64,000 nucleotides of DNA from Alphaproteobacteria bacterium. GTDB taxonomy: Bacteria > Pseudomonadota > Alphaproteobacteria > SHVV01. Below, in pieces: positions 27,363 through 35,386 of the stretch (positions are counted from its first letter, which is position 1; each line of letters begins with the position of its first letter). The stretch is taken from positions 23,491-87,490 of the forward strand of contig VGEO01000002.1 of the NCBI GenBank assembly GCA_016869275.1. The letters are read 5' to 3'. The notes under the pieces were generated by a model. It was not told where the DNA came from. It saw nothing but the letters and a program-made list of their open reading frames with translations, and made no database searches. The translations under genes were made by a program, and so were the position numbers.

Positions 27363-28520
27363 TTAACGCGGCCTCGCGGCGGCCCAGGCGGCGATCAGAC
27401 CGACGCTGGTTTCGGCGCCGGTCAGGTCGAGCCCATCGGCGTTCGCCGGCCCGCCCTGGGCGGCACGGGCAACAGCCGCCGCCAGCGTCGCCGTGCTCAA
27501 CGCGGCTTCGGGAATCACGGTGAAACCCACGCGCGCCGCGAGGCGCGCGGCGCGCAGGCTCTGTTCGGTCTCGCCGCCTCCCGCGAAGGGGACGATCACG
27601 GCGCGCGTGCCCGCTTGCAAGACGTCCAACATCGTGTTGTAGCCGCACTGACTGATCGACAATACGCTCCGCCCCAACAACGCTCGAAAATCGCTACGCG
27701 ACCGCTCGACTTCGACCCCGTGGCCGGCCTGGCGCGCAAGCCGACCGAACGCCGTCTCATCCAGGTTGTGACCGGCGATGAGATGCCAGGTGCGGTCTTT
27801 GTAGGGAGTTTGCGGACGAGCGCCGAGCGCTGCCTCGAGCAGCGCCGCCCCCACGGCCCCGCCGCCCACCGAAACGACGACCTCGCCGTTGCTCGCGGCG
27901 ATGGCCGGACGCTCCGGCGCGACTCCTTCGACAATGTAACCGGTGTGGCGGATACGGTCAGTGATGCGGGTCACAAATGGGGCTGAATCGGCGAGCGGAA
28001 CAAAACCGGGATCGCCGTGAACCAGGAGCCAATCGTAGTACCGATCGAACCAGGCCAAGGCCTCGGCGGTGCGTTCGGGGTCACGGCGGGCATTTAAGAT
28101 GTCGCGGACCGAGGCGGCGACGATCGGACGCGGCCGCCGCGCGCGAAGGGCATCGAGCAGGGGTAGAAGCTCGTGCCGAAACTGACGGCGCCCAAACGGG
28201 AACAGCTCGGTCACGACGACATCGGGCGCGAAGTGCAGGGCCAGGTCGAGCAGGCGGGTGCGACGGACCTCCCACCAGGCGTCGTCCACCGGCGCATCGT
28301 CCGCGCCGGTCAGGGTCTTGAAGCCGGTATCGCGCGCGCGAAGGGGCGGCAATTGGACCAGCCGCGCGCCCCCCAGATCGAGGCCGGCCACCGGGAATCC
28401 GCCCGAGGCGACGATCGTTTCGATCCCGGCGGCAGCGAGGGCGCGGGCCAAGGTGGCGGCCCGCTTCAAATGGCCGATACCGAGCAGGTGTTGAACGTGC
28501 AGGAGGACGCGGACGGTCAT
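27363..28520 (-). CDS. MurG-like glycosyltransferase
   Basis: 385 residues from ATG 28520 (MTVRVLLHVQHLLGIGHLKRAA), whose ATG overlaps the stop of the phosphatase gene (ATGA). The track start adds 43 unrelated residues. The N-terminal GIGHLKRAATLARALAAAGIETIVASGG is the glycine-rich loop of GT28/MurG-type enzymes. The C-terminal half has VVVSVGGGAVGAALLEAAL and VLSISQCGYNTMLDVLQAGTRAVIVPF, the donor-binding region. It resembles the last gene of the group (31494-32723), so the operon carries two MurG-like enzymes. Confidence 0.82.
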   Translation of the reverse strand: MTVRVLLHVQHLLGIGHLKRAATLARALAAAGIETIVASGGFPVAGLDLGGARLVQLPPLRARDTGFKTLTGADDAPVDDAWWEVRRTRLLDLALHFAPDVVVTELFPFGRRQFRHELLPLLDALRARRPRPIVAASVRDILNARRDPERTAEALAWFDRYYDWLLVHGDPGFVPLADSAPFVTRITDRIRHTGYIVEGVAPERPAIAASNGEVVVSVGGGAVGAALLEAALGARPQTPYKDRTWHLIAGHNLDETAFGRLARQAGHGVEVERSRSDFRALLGRSVLSISQCGYNTMLDVLQAGTRAVIVPFAGGGETEQSLRAARLAARVGFTVIPEAALSTATLAAAVARAAQGGPANADGLDLTGAETSVGLIAAWAAARPR

Positions 28521-29113
28521 GGTAGGGCCGCTGGTTCGTAAAGCGGCCGGTTGGGCCGGTCGAGGCGAAGCGCGCCGTCCGCGGCAACCGCAAAAATGTG
28601 GGCGCGGTCCCAGGCGAGTTTGACCGGGGCTTTGCCGCGCATGTCCCACTTGGTCGCGAGCACCAAAGCGGCGCGAATGACGCCCTTGTGCGTTATCGCG
28701 CCGGCGGGTCGCTGGTTGCGGGCGATATCGTTGAGAAACGCCTGAAACCGTCCCGCGACCTCACGCGGCGTTTCGCCCCCTTCGGGACGAAAATCGAGAC
28801 CGTGCGCCTCGTTCTTGGCGAGACGGGTGCCGAGCCCGCGACGCAAGTCATCGAGCGTTTGCCCCTCGTAGGTGCCCCAGTCCATCTCGATCAGCCGCGG
28901 ATCGACCGCCGGCGCGGCAATGCCGAGAAGGGCAGCGGTAGCGCGGGCACGCTCGAGCGGGCTCACATACCAGTCGCGGTCGACGAGGTCGCGCCCGAGC
29001 GCGCCGCCGCGGCGTTCGGGGTCGGCGAGCGGGATGTCGGTCCGCCCCTGAATCCGCCCGGACGTGTTCCAGGCGGTCGGGAAATGGCGGATCAAGGCGA
29101 GCGAAACCGTCAT
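28517..29113 (-). CDS. histidine phosphatase family protein
   Basis: 198 residues from ATG 29113 (MTVSLALIRHFPTAWNTSGR). The track ORF extends far upstream as a shadow. The phosphohistidine motif is RHFPTAWN, where the usual Gly of RHG is Phe. The remaining elements are WYVSPLERARATAALLG, EMDWGTYEGQTLDDL, GGETPREVAGRFQAFL and a second His in AITHKGVIRAAL. Substrates in this superfamily range from sugar phosphates to nucleotides. Both ends overlap neighbours as ATGA, so translation is coupled to two glycosyltransferases. Confidence 0.87.
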   Translation of the reverse strand: MTVSLALIRHFPTAWNTSGRIQGRTDIPLADPERRGGALGRDLVDRDWYVSPLERARATAALLGIAAPAVDPRLIEMDWGTYEGQTLDDLRRGLGTRLAKNEAHGLDFRPEGGETPREVAGRFQAFLNDIARNQRPAGAITHKGVIRAALVLATKWDMRGKAPVKLAWDRAHIFAVAADGALRLDRPNRPLYEPAALP

Positions 29114-30258
29114 CGGTCGGCGGTCGCGTGGGTCAGGGCACGATCGAGGATCGCTCGAGCTGCACCCAGGCTGCGCTCGGACGCGACGAACGCCCGCGCC
29201 GCGGTGCCGAGCGCCTGTCGTAGCGCCGGGTCGTCGAGCAGCGTCATCACTCGGCCCGCGAAATCGGGCGGGTCGTTGGCGCGGGCCAGCAGGCCGGTGC
29301 GGCGATCGATCACGATATCGGGGACGCCGCCGATCGCGCCGGCGACGACCGGCAACCCTGCCGCGCTCGCCTCGAGGAGCGCCATGCCGTAGGCCTCGCC
29401 GACCGCGGGCCATAGATAGAGGTCGGCCGCCGCGTATAGCTCGGCGAGCGCCTCGGGGGCGCGCTCGCCGAGGAAACGAACGCGCTCGGCGCCGAGGCCG
29501 ACGAACGACGCCTCGACCTCGGCCCGCGCCTCGCCATCGCCCACGATCAAGAGCGCCCACGGCCGCTCGGGCATCGAGCCGAGCGCGGCGGCGAGCTCGC
29601 GATAGGACTCGAGTTTGACGTCGCGCCGCATCATCGCGACGGTGAGGAGCCAGGGGCCTGCGGGGTCGAGGCGGTGGCGGGCGGCCAGCGCGGCGCGGAT
29701 GGTGGCGCGGCGTGCGGCCGCGGCGGCGAAGGGCTCCGGGTTGAGAAACGGCGGCAACGCGAACAAGCGGGCGGGCGCGCGCACGAGCGGCGCCACGCAA
29801 CGGGCGTCGTGCCGCGTCAAGCAGAGCACCGAACGCGCTTGAGCGATCGCCGCCTCGACGTCGGCGTGGTAGGCGCTCCAGACCCCGTTCGCGCGCTTGG
29901 GCGCATGCGAAACCTCGGCGACGACATAAGGGAGGTCGAGCGCGACTGCCGCCCGCGGCCCGATCCAGTCCGGCGCCTTGTAGTAGAGGTGGTAGGTGAA
30001 CCACAGCGCCGGCCGCTCGGCTGCCGGGAGTGCGCGGAGCGCGGCGACGACGCGATCCGCCTCGTCCAAGCCGCGTGCGCGGTGGGCGGCGAGCGTCTTC
30101 GGGTCGTCGGTCGCAGCGCGAGCCCGGAAGGTCGAGGCGACGGCCGGCGCGTGACCGAGGCCGCGCAGCGCTTCGAGCAGCAGCCGGGCCATCCGGCGAT
30201 CGCCCGAGGGTACCGGGTGGTCGGGGGGCTTCAGCGGCGCATAAAACGCGATCCGCAT
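29110..30258 (-). CDS. glycosyltransferase family 4 protein
   Basis: 382 residues starting MRIAFYAPLKPPDHPVPSGDRR. GT-B fold with the C-terminal donor site: GPWLLTVAMMRRDVKLESYREL, WALLIVGDGEARAEVE and the GT4 acid motif in GEAYGMALLEASAAGLPVVAG. The EX7E pattern appears as E-A-Y-G-M-A-L-L-E. It lies immediately after the next GT4 gene (no gap) and overlaps the phosphatase gene. The acceptor is unknown. Confidence 0.87.
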   Translation of the reverse strand: MRIAFYAPLKPPDHPVPSGDRRMARLLLEALRGLGHAPAVASTFRARAATDDPKTLAAHRARGLDEADRVVAALRALPAAERPALWFTYHLYYKAPDWIGPRAAVALDLPYVVAEVSHAPKRANGVWSAYHADVEAAIAQARSVLCLTRHDARCVAPLVRAPARLFALPPFLNPEPFAAAAARRATIRAALAARHRLDPAGPWLLTVAMMRRDVKLESYRELAAALGSMPERPWALLIVGDGEARAEVEASFVGLGAERVRFLGERAPEALAELYAAADLYLWPAVGEAYGMALLEASAAGLPVVAGAIGGVPDIVIDRRTGLLARANDPPDFAGRVMTLLDDPALRQALGTAARAFVASERSLGAARAILDRALTHATADR

Positions 30259-31497
30259 CTAGCCTGCTCCAGCGCCGAACTTCTGGGCCAAGCGATCGAG
30301 CCCCTTGGCGCATCCGAAATCGTGCCGGACGGTCTTCTCCGCGACTTCGCCCAAGCGTTGGCGCAGGGCCGGCGCGGCGATCAAGGCGGCGAGCGCCTGT
30401 GCGAGCGCCGGGGCGTCGGCGGGCGGCACCAGCCAGCCCGACTCACCGTGGCGAATCAGTTCGGGCACGGCCGCCACGTCGCTCGCGATGCAGGCGAGGC
30501 CCTGCGACTGCGCTTCGAGCAGAACGTTCGGAAGGCCGTCGCGGTCGCCATCGGCCGCGATCTGGCTCGGCAGCACGAAGAGGTCGGCCGCCCGGTAATG
30601 GTCGAGCACCTCGTTCTGCGGGAGGGGGCCCGCCCATTCGATCCGGTCGGTGACACCCGCGGCGGCGGCACGTGCCTTGAGACCAGCGAGTAGCGGACCG
30701 CCCCCGACATGGGTAAGCCTCCAGGCGAGGTCGCGCGGCAGCCGAGCCAGCGCCGCGACCAGATGATCGAAGCCCTTCTTCTCGACCGCGCGGCCGACTG
30801 CCAGCAGCCGCACCGGCTCACCCGCCTGGCGGCCGTCGCGGGCACCGGGCTCGCCGCCGCGGGGCGGGAACCGAACCGGATCGATCCCGTGATAGACGAG
30901 CTCGACCCGGCCGGGCGGAGCCAACGCCGCCAAATGATCGCGCGCCGCCCTGCTGCAAGCGACCGCCCACGCGCAGCTCGCGAGTTTCTCGCGCTTTTCC
31001 CAGGCGGGGGTGGTCCAGATGTCCTTGGCGTGGGCCGAGCAGGTCCAGGGCAGGCCGCGGATAAGGCTCGCGTAGCGCGTGACCGAAGCCGGCGTGTGGA
31101 GGAAGTGGGCGTGAAGGTGGCCGATATCGCGCCCCAGCTCGGCTGCGAGTACGAGCGCCTGGCCGAAGCGGCGGACGCGGTTGGGGGTCGGATCGCGCGC
31201 GAGATCCTTGAGCCACATGGCGCGGGCCGCGCGATAGCCGGGATAGCACCGCGCCATCCGCCAGGCGCGGGCGACGCGGGCGGGATCGTCGCGCAAGTAC
31301 TCGGGCAGATACGCGACCGGCGCTTTGATTTCGTCGTGGATCGGGTGGCGGCGGGGGTCGGTCGGGTGACGCAGCGCGACGATGACAAGGTCGAGGCCGC
31401 GTGCCTCAAGGCCGCGGATTTCCTGGGCGATGAACGATTCCGAGAGCCGCGGATAACCTTTGAGGACGAACGCGATCTTGCGCGCGCTCGGCCTCAC
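30259..31497 (-). CDS. glycosyltransferase family 4 protein
   Basis: 412 residues from GTG 31497 (VRPSARKIAFVLKGYPRLSESF), which overlaps the upstream stop as GTGA. KGYPRLSESFIAQEIRGLEARG is the classic N-terminus of the colanic-acid WcaL-like GT4 group. HLHAHFLHTPASVTRYASL and TCSAHAKDIW follow. The C-terminal site is PVRLLAVGRAVEKKGFDHLVAAL, and the EX7E region is DGLPNVLLEAQSQGLACIAS. This suggests assembly of an exported polysaccharide or glycolipid. It directly adjoins the other GT4 gene. Confidence 0.88.
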   Translation of the reverse strand: MRPSARKIAFVLKGYPRLSESFIAQEIRGLEARGLDLVIVALRHPTDPRRHPIHDEIKAPVAYLPEYLRDDPARVARAWRMARCYPGYRAARAMWLKDLARDPTPNRVRRFGQALVLAAELGRDIGHLHAHFLHTPASVTRYASLIRGLPWTCSAHAKDIWTTPAWEKREKLASCAWAVACSRAARDHLAALAPPGRVELVYHGIDPVRFPPRGGEPGARDGRQAGEPVRLLAVGRAVEKKGFDHLVAALARLPRDLAWRLTHVGGGPLLAGLKARAAAAGVTDRIEWAGPLPQNEVLDHYRAADLFVLPSQIAADGDRDGLPNVLLEAQSQGLACIASDVAAVPELIRHGESGWLVPPADAPALAQALAALIAAPALRQRLGEVAEKTVRHDFGCAKGLDRLAQKFGAGAG

Positions 31498-32723
31498 GCC
31501 CGGTGCGGCACGATCTTGCGCGCCAGAGCTTCGTCGTTGCTCGGCGTGACCCACGGTTCGACCAACCGGCTGACGTTGACAAGACCTTCGAGCAAGCCGG
31601 GCACGACGATCTCCGAGGGGAGCTTCTGGCTCGGCAATGCCCTGAGCGCGTCGGCCATGACTTTGGCATCGTAGCGGCCGTCGTCAACCAGCATCTGCAC
31701 CAGCCCGAGCTCGGCCGCCCGGCTGACCCGGATGTACTGTTCGAGCCGGGGCGCCGTGCGCGGCACCATGATCGCCCGCTTGTCGAGCGACAGGACCTCG
31801 CAGAAGGTGTTGTAGCCGCCCATCGATACGACCCCGGCCGCGTTCTTCTCCAGAACTTCCATGTGGGGGTCGAACGTGATCGCTTCGACCCGTCGCAGGC
31901 GGTTGGCCCGGTCGAGAAAATTGGCTTGGCGTTCCGGCTGCATGAAGGGTCCGAACACGAGCAGCGCCGGATACGGCAGCATCGGATCGCTTTCGTAGGC
32001 GCGCAGCACCCAATCGACCAACGCCTCGCCGTCGCCGCCGCCGCCGGTTGTCACCAGGATGTAGGGGCGGCGGGTGATGTCGAGCGTGCGCGCGGTCGGC
32101 AACTGAACCGAGACCGAACGCGGCAGATACCCGGTATAGGTGATCTTGCGTTCGATTTCGCGCGGCAGGCTGATATCGGCGAGCGGCTCGCAAATCTGCG
32201 GCAGGCCGTAGATCCAGACCTCGTCGTAGACCCGGCGCAGCGCCGGCAGCGCCCGCTTGCGCTGCCACTCGGGCTCGAGCAGCGCCGGTTCGTCCAAGAC
32301 GTCGCGGAGCCCCAGCACCAGATGGGTGCCGCGCTCCTTCAGCACGTAAAGCGTCTCCTCGACTTCGCCGCGCAACCCGAGCGGCTCCTTGTCGACGATG
32401 AAGACATCGGGGTCGAACGCCTCGGCGGTGTGCTTGATGATCGAAGAGCGCATCTTGAGCGTCTCCTCGATATCGATGTGGAGGTTGAGCGAGGTGTATT
32501 CGCCGTTCCGGAGCTTGATGACGCCGGGGATGCGAACGAAATCGACCCGGGCACGAAAATCGAAACTGCCGATGATGGGCGATCCGGAGAGGATCAGAAC
32601 CGAAATCTCTTGAAAACGCTCGACCAACGCATGGGCAATCGTTCGGCAGCGCCTCAGATGGCCGAGGCCGAACGTGTCGTGACTGTAAACGAGGACGCGT
32701 GCCCCCGGTTGGGTCCTGGCCAC
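31494..32723 (-). CDS. MurG-like glycosyltransferase, first gene of long operon
   Basis: 409 residues, MARTQPGARVLVYSHDTFGLGHLRRCRTIA. The GLGHLRR glycine loop, PYILVTTGGGGDGEALVDWVL and GVVSMGGYNTFCEVLSLDKRAIMVPR mark a GT28-like two-domain enzyme. It is the promoter-proximal gene of the minus-strand run to 20076. Upstream lies about 300 bases of non-coding DNA, which must hold the promoter. It is related in layout to the 27363 gene but clearly diverged. Donor and acceptor unknown. Confidence 0.85.
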   Translation of the reverse strand: MARTQPGARVLVYSHDTFGLGHLRRCRTIAHALVERFQEISVLILSGSPIIGSFDFRARVDFVRIPGVIKLRNGEYTSLNLHIDIEETLKMRSSIIKHTAEAFDPDVFIVDKEPLGLRGEVEETLYVLKERGTHLVLGLRDVLDEPALLEPEWQRKRALPALRRVYDEVWIYGLPQICEPLADISLPREIERKITYTGYLPRSVSVQLPTARTLDITRRPYILVTTGGGGDGEALVDWVLRAYESDPMLPYPALLVFGPFMQPERQANFLDRANRLRRVEAITFDPHMEVLEKNAAGVVSMGGYNTFCEVLSLDKRAIMVPRTAPRLEQYIRVSRAAELGLVQMLVDDGRYDAKVMADALRALPSQKLPSEIVVPGLLEGLVNVSRLVEPWVTPSNDEALARKIVPHRA

Positions 32724-33019
32724 GGTCGCTCCCCCTGCCGCTTTGTTGTCGCCACTATCGCACGCTCGAAATAGGCTAGGAAAGCTTTTTTGTCCAAAGC
32801 CTTAGACGAGAGCAATCGGCGCGATGGTTGGCATCGGCAGTGGCCCTGGCTGGACATCGGTGCGGTCGGCACGATATGGATGGACGAGTGGGCGCGGTCC
32901 GGTGGGTACCGGGACTGCACCAATGGCGTAAGGCGTGGTGGCGGAAGGTAACCGCCCAATCCGGCCGACCTACTACTGGTAGGGGTATTAGAGCCGGATA
33001 GTTCAACCGGGAGGACGGG

Positions 33020-33469
33020 GTGAGTCTCAACGAAGAAGTCGAACTCCTGCGCAACATTCCGCTCTTCGCGCGGATCGAGCCCTCGAAGCTCAAGCTGCTG
33101 GCGTTCACGAGCGAGCGCTTAAGCTACCAGCGCGGCCAGGATTTGTGCGTCCAGGGTGAGGACGGCGATTCCGCCTACATCATCATCGAGGGCACCGCCG
33201 AGGTCATCGTCAATACCCAGACCGGGCCGCTGACGGTTGCCGGCATGAAAAAGAACGACGTGGTCGGCGAAATTGCGATCCTCTGCGACGTGCCGCGGAC
33301 GGCGACGGTGCGGGCGACCAGCGACCTGACGGCGCTCCGTATTTCGAAGGACCTGTTTTTCCGGCTGGTGACGGAGTTTCCGCAGATGGCGGTCGAGATC
33401 ATGCGGGTATTGGCGGGCCGTCTCAACACCACGACCGCGCAGTTGATGCAGGCGCGCGCCAAACACTAG
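33020..33469 (+). CDS. cyclic-nucleotide-binding domain protein
   Basis: 149 residues from GTG 33020, preceded by GGGAGGACGGG. The whole protein is one CAP_ED/cNMP-binding fold: ELLRNIPLFARIEPSKLKLLAFTSERL, RGQDLCVQGEDGDSAYIIIEGTAEVIV and the phosphate-binding cassette region GEIAILCDVPRTATVRATSD with its conserved Arg. A helical tail LAGRLNTTTAQLMQARAKH follows. No DNA-binding or catalytic domain is attached, so it probably works through protein contacts. Two class III cyclase genes (one dead) occur in the same window. Confidence 0.9.
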   Translation: MSLNEEVELLRNIPLFARIEPSKLKLLAFTSERLSYQRGQDLCVQGEDGDSAYIIIEGTAEVIVNTQTGPLTVAGMKKNDVVGEIAILCDVPRTATVRATSDLTALRISKDLFFRLVTEFPQMAVEIMRVLAGRLNTTTAQLMQARAKH

Positions 33470-33504
33470 CCGGGCGTTCGCGTCGTCGGTCTCGGGTCCC
33501 GCGC

Positions 33505-34101
33505 ATGTCGCGCGAAAGCCGCCTCGAAAGTTTCATCCATCGCATCACCGCGCAGCGCGCGTGCTTGAACTACGCGGCGTTGCTGGTCCGCGGGCAGGGC
33601 GGCCCGGTGATCGAATTGGGGCTCGGCAACGGCCGCACCTACGATCATTTGCGGCTGCTGTTTCCGGACCGCGACATCTTCGTCTTCGAGCGTCGGATCG
33701 AAGCCCATCCCGACTGCGTCCCCGACGCCCGGCACGCGATCGTCGGTGACTTCCGCGTCACCATGCCGAATGCGCTGGCACGGATCGGGCGGCGCGCCGC
33801 CTTCATCCACGGCGATTTCGGCAGCGCCGACAAGGTCAAGACCGCGGCGCTCGCGCGCTGGCTGGGACCCCGCATCGTCGCACTCGCGGCGCCAGGCGCG
33901 ATCGTTGCCACCGATCAAGTGCTGACCGCGCCCGGCCTCGAACCGATTCCGCTTCCGGCGGCGGTCAGCGCCGGGCGCTATTTCATGTATCGCGTCAAGC
34001 CGGTCCCGGTGCGAAATCGACCCACACCGGCACGTGGTCGGAGGCGCGTGTCCACCCGCGTACGCGCCGTTCGGCCGCGGCGGCGACGACGGCGCTCGTG
34101 A
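33505..34101 (+). CDS. class I SAM-dependent methyltransferase
   Basis: 198 residues from ATG 33505 (MSRESRLESFIHRITAQRACL). The SAM loop is GPVIELGLGNGRTYDHLRLLF, followed by DIFVFERRIEAHPDC and AAFIHGDFGSADK. The domain appears to finish near SAGRYFMYR. The last 40 or so residues are a basic RPRRRRRRS tail that lies over the convergent xthA gene (107-base overlap). The original stop may therefore have been lost. Substrate unknown. Confidence 0.78.
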   Translation: MSRESRLESFIHRITAQRACLNYAALLVRGQGGPVIELGLGNGRTYDHLRLLFPDRDIFVFERRIEAHPDCVPDARHAIVGDFRVTMPNALARIGRRAAFIHGDFGSADKVKTAALARWLGPRIVALAAPGAIVATDQVLTAPGLEPIPLPAAVSAGRYFMYRVKPVPVRNRPTPARGRRRVSTRVRAVRPRRRRRRS

Positions 34102-34795
34102 GGGTGGGCGTGACCCACACGTGGTCGAGGCGGCGGCCGCGGTCGCTCGCGGCCCAGTCGCGCGCGCGGTAGCTCCACCAGCTATAGAGCTTGCGGTCGG
34201 CCGGTACGAAGCGACGGACGGCATCGACCCAGGCTTGCGTCCGTTGCAGCCGGCCGAGCTTAGCGACCTCGACTGACGTGTGCGAGACGACGTCGAGCAG
34301 CTGTTTGTGCGACCACACGTCGTGTTCGAGCGGCGCGATGTTGAGGTCGCCAACCAGCACGGCCCCGGCCGTGGGCACGGTCCGCTCGGCGAACCAGGCC
34401 GTAATCTCCTCGAGGAAGCGCAGTTTGTGCGCGAATTTCGGGTTGGTTTCGGGGTCGGGCACGTCGCCGCCGGCGGGGACATAGACGTTATGGATCTCGA
34501 GCCCGGTGTCGAGCGTCGCCATCACGTGTCGGGCATCGCTGTTGCCGCCCCAGCTCAGGATTTCGTGGGCGGCGATCGGAATCCGCGAAAGCACGGCGAC
34601 GCCGTGGTAGGCCTTTTGGCCGTGAAAGACGAGATGGTCGAAGCCCATCGCTCGGCAGGCCGCTTCGGGAAAAAGCCCATCCTCGACCTTGGTCTCCTGC
34701 AGACACAGCACGTCGGGGTCGAGCGCGCGAACGACGCGGCGCAAGAGCGCCAAGCGATGGCGGATCGAATTGATGTTCCAAGTCGCGATCCGCAC
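33995..34795 (-). CDS. xthA: exodeoxyribonuclease III
   Basis: AP endonuclease/3'-5' exonuclease of base-excision repair, 266 residues. The EEP-fold signatures are all present: MRIATWNINSIRHRL, LCLQETKVEDG (catalytic Glu), VLVGDLNIAP (Asp/Asn pair), and RRLDHVWVTPTL with RASDHVPVWVDF (catalytic Asp-His). The standard length and intact motifs leave little doubt. It overlaps the convergent methyltransferase at its 3' end and follows the 191-residue protein's stop on the same strand by eight bases. Confidence 0.95.
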   Translation of the reverse strand: MRIATWNINSIRHRLALLRRVVRALDPDVLCLQETKVEDGLFPEAACRAMGFDHLVFHGQKAYHGVAVLSRIPIAAHEILSWGGNSDARHVMATLDTGLEIHNVYVPAGGDVPDPETNPKFAHKLRFLEEITAWFAERTVPTAGAVLVGDLNIAPLEHDVWSHKQLLDVVSHTSVEVAKLGRLQRTQAWVDAVRRFVPADRKLYSWWSYRARDWAASDRGRRLDHVWVTPTLTSAVVAAAAERRVRGWTRASDHVPVWVDFAPGPA

Positions 34796-34803
34796 GGCCG
34801 CGA

Positions 34804-35379
34804 CTACAGCAGGTGAAGCGTTTCGCCGATGATGCCGATCGGCCAGCGCCCGCGTTCGAACAGGCGGTACTTGCGGGCGAACGGATGATCCTCCTCGCCG
34901 ACCGCGAGCACGACGAGCAGGGCGCCTTGACAGATGCCGTGCGCGGCTTCGAGCGCGGCGTTCAACGTTTCCTCGTCGTCGTAGCCGGCTTGGGCGGCGC
35001 GCTGGATCGCCAGGTCGCGTACCGCCGTCTGCACGATGTTGCCGGCGTCAGCCAGCGCGGCCTCGAGGTTGTCGGGCCCGACCGTAGCCGCCGCTTCCTC
35101 GGCCAAGGCGCCGGCGAGTTGGCCCTCGATATCGGGTGACGCGAGGTCGGGGTCGGCCGCGAGCTCCGCGGCATCGGCCCACGCGGCGGCGGCGACCGCG
35201 ATGCCCGGGAATCCGAGCGCCTCGGCGTAGGCGAGTCCGAGTTCGGCCAGATCCGGCTCGAACGGCCGGCCGGCATGAACGAACCACGGCACATGCTGGA
35301 TCGACTTTACGAAGCGGACGCCGGCGATCAGGCTGGGATAGTCGTCGAGATCGAACGCGTCGTCGGAGTCGTCGCTCAC
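34804..35379 (-). CDS. acidic conserved hypothetical protein
   Basis: 191 residues from GTG 35379 (VSDDSDDAFDLDDYPSLIAG). The longer track start lies inside the ferredoxin-reductase gene. The protein is strongly acidic and mostly helical, with FVKSIQHVPWFVHAGRPFEPDLAELGLAYAEALGFPGIAVA and a C-terminal HPFARKYRLFERGRWPIGIIGETLHLL. I do not recognise a family. It lies seven bases after the ferredoxin-reductase gene, so the two are very likely co-transcribed, and a role linked to that oxidoreductase is possible but unproven. Confidence 0.72.
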   Translation of the reverse strand: MSDDSDDAFDLDDYPSLIAGVRFVKSIQHVPWFVHAGRPFEPDLAELGLAYAEALGFPGIAVAAAAWADAAELAADPDLASPDIEGQLAGALAEEAAATVGPDNLEAALADAGNIVQTAVRDLAIQRAAQAGYDDEETLNAALEAAHGICQGALLVVLAVGEEDHPFARKYRLFERGRWPIGIIGETLHLL

Positions 35380-35386
35380 GATCGGG

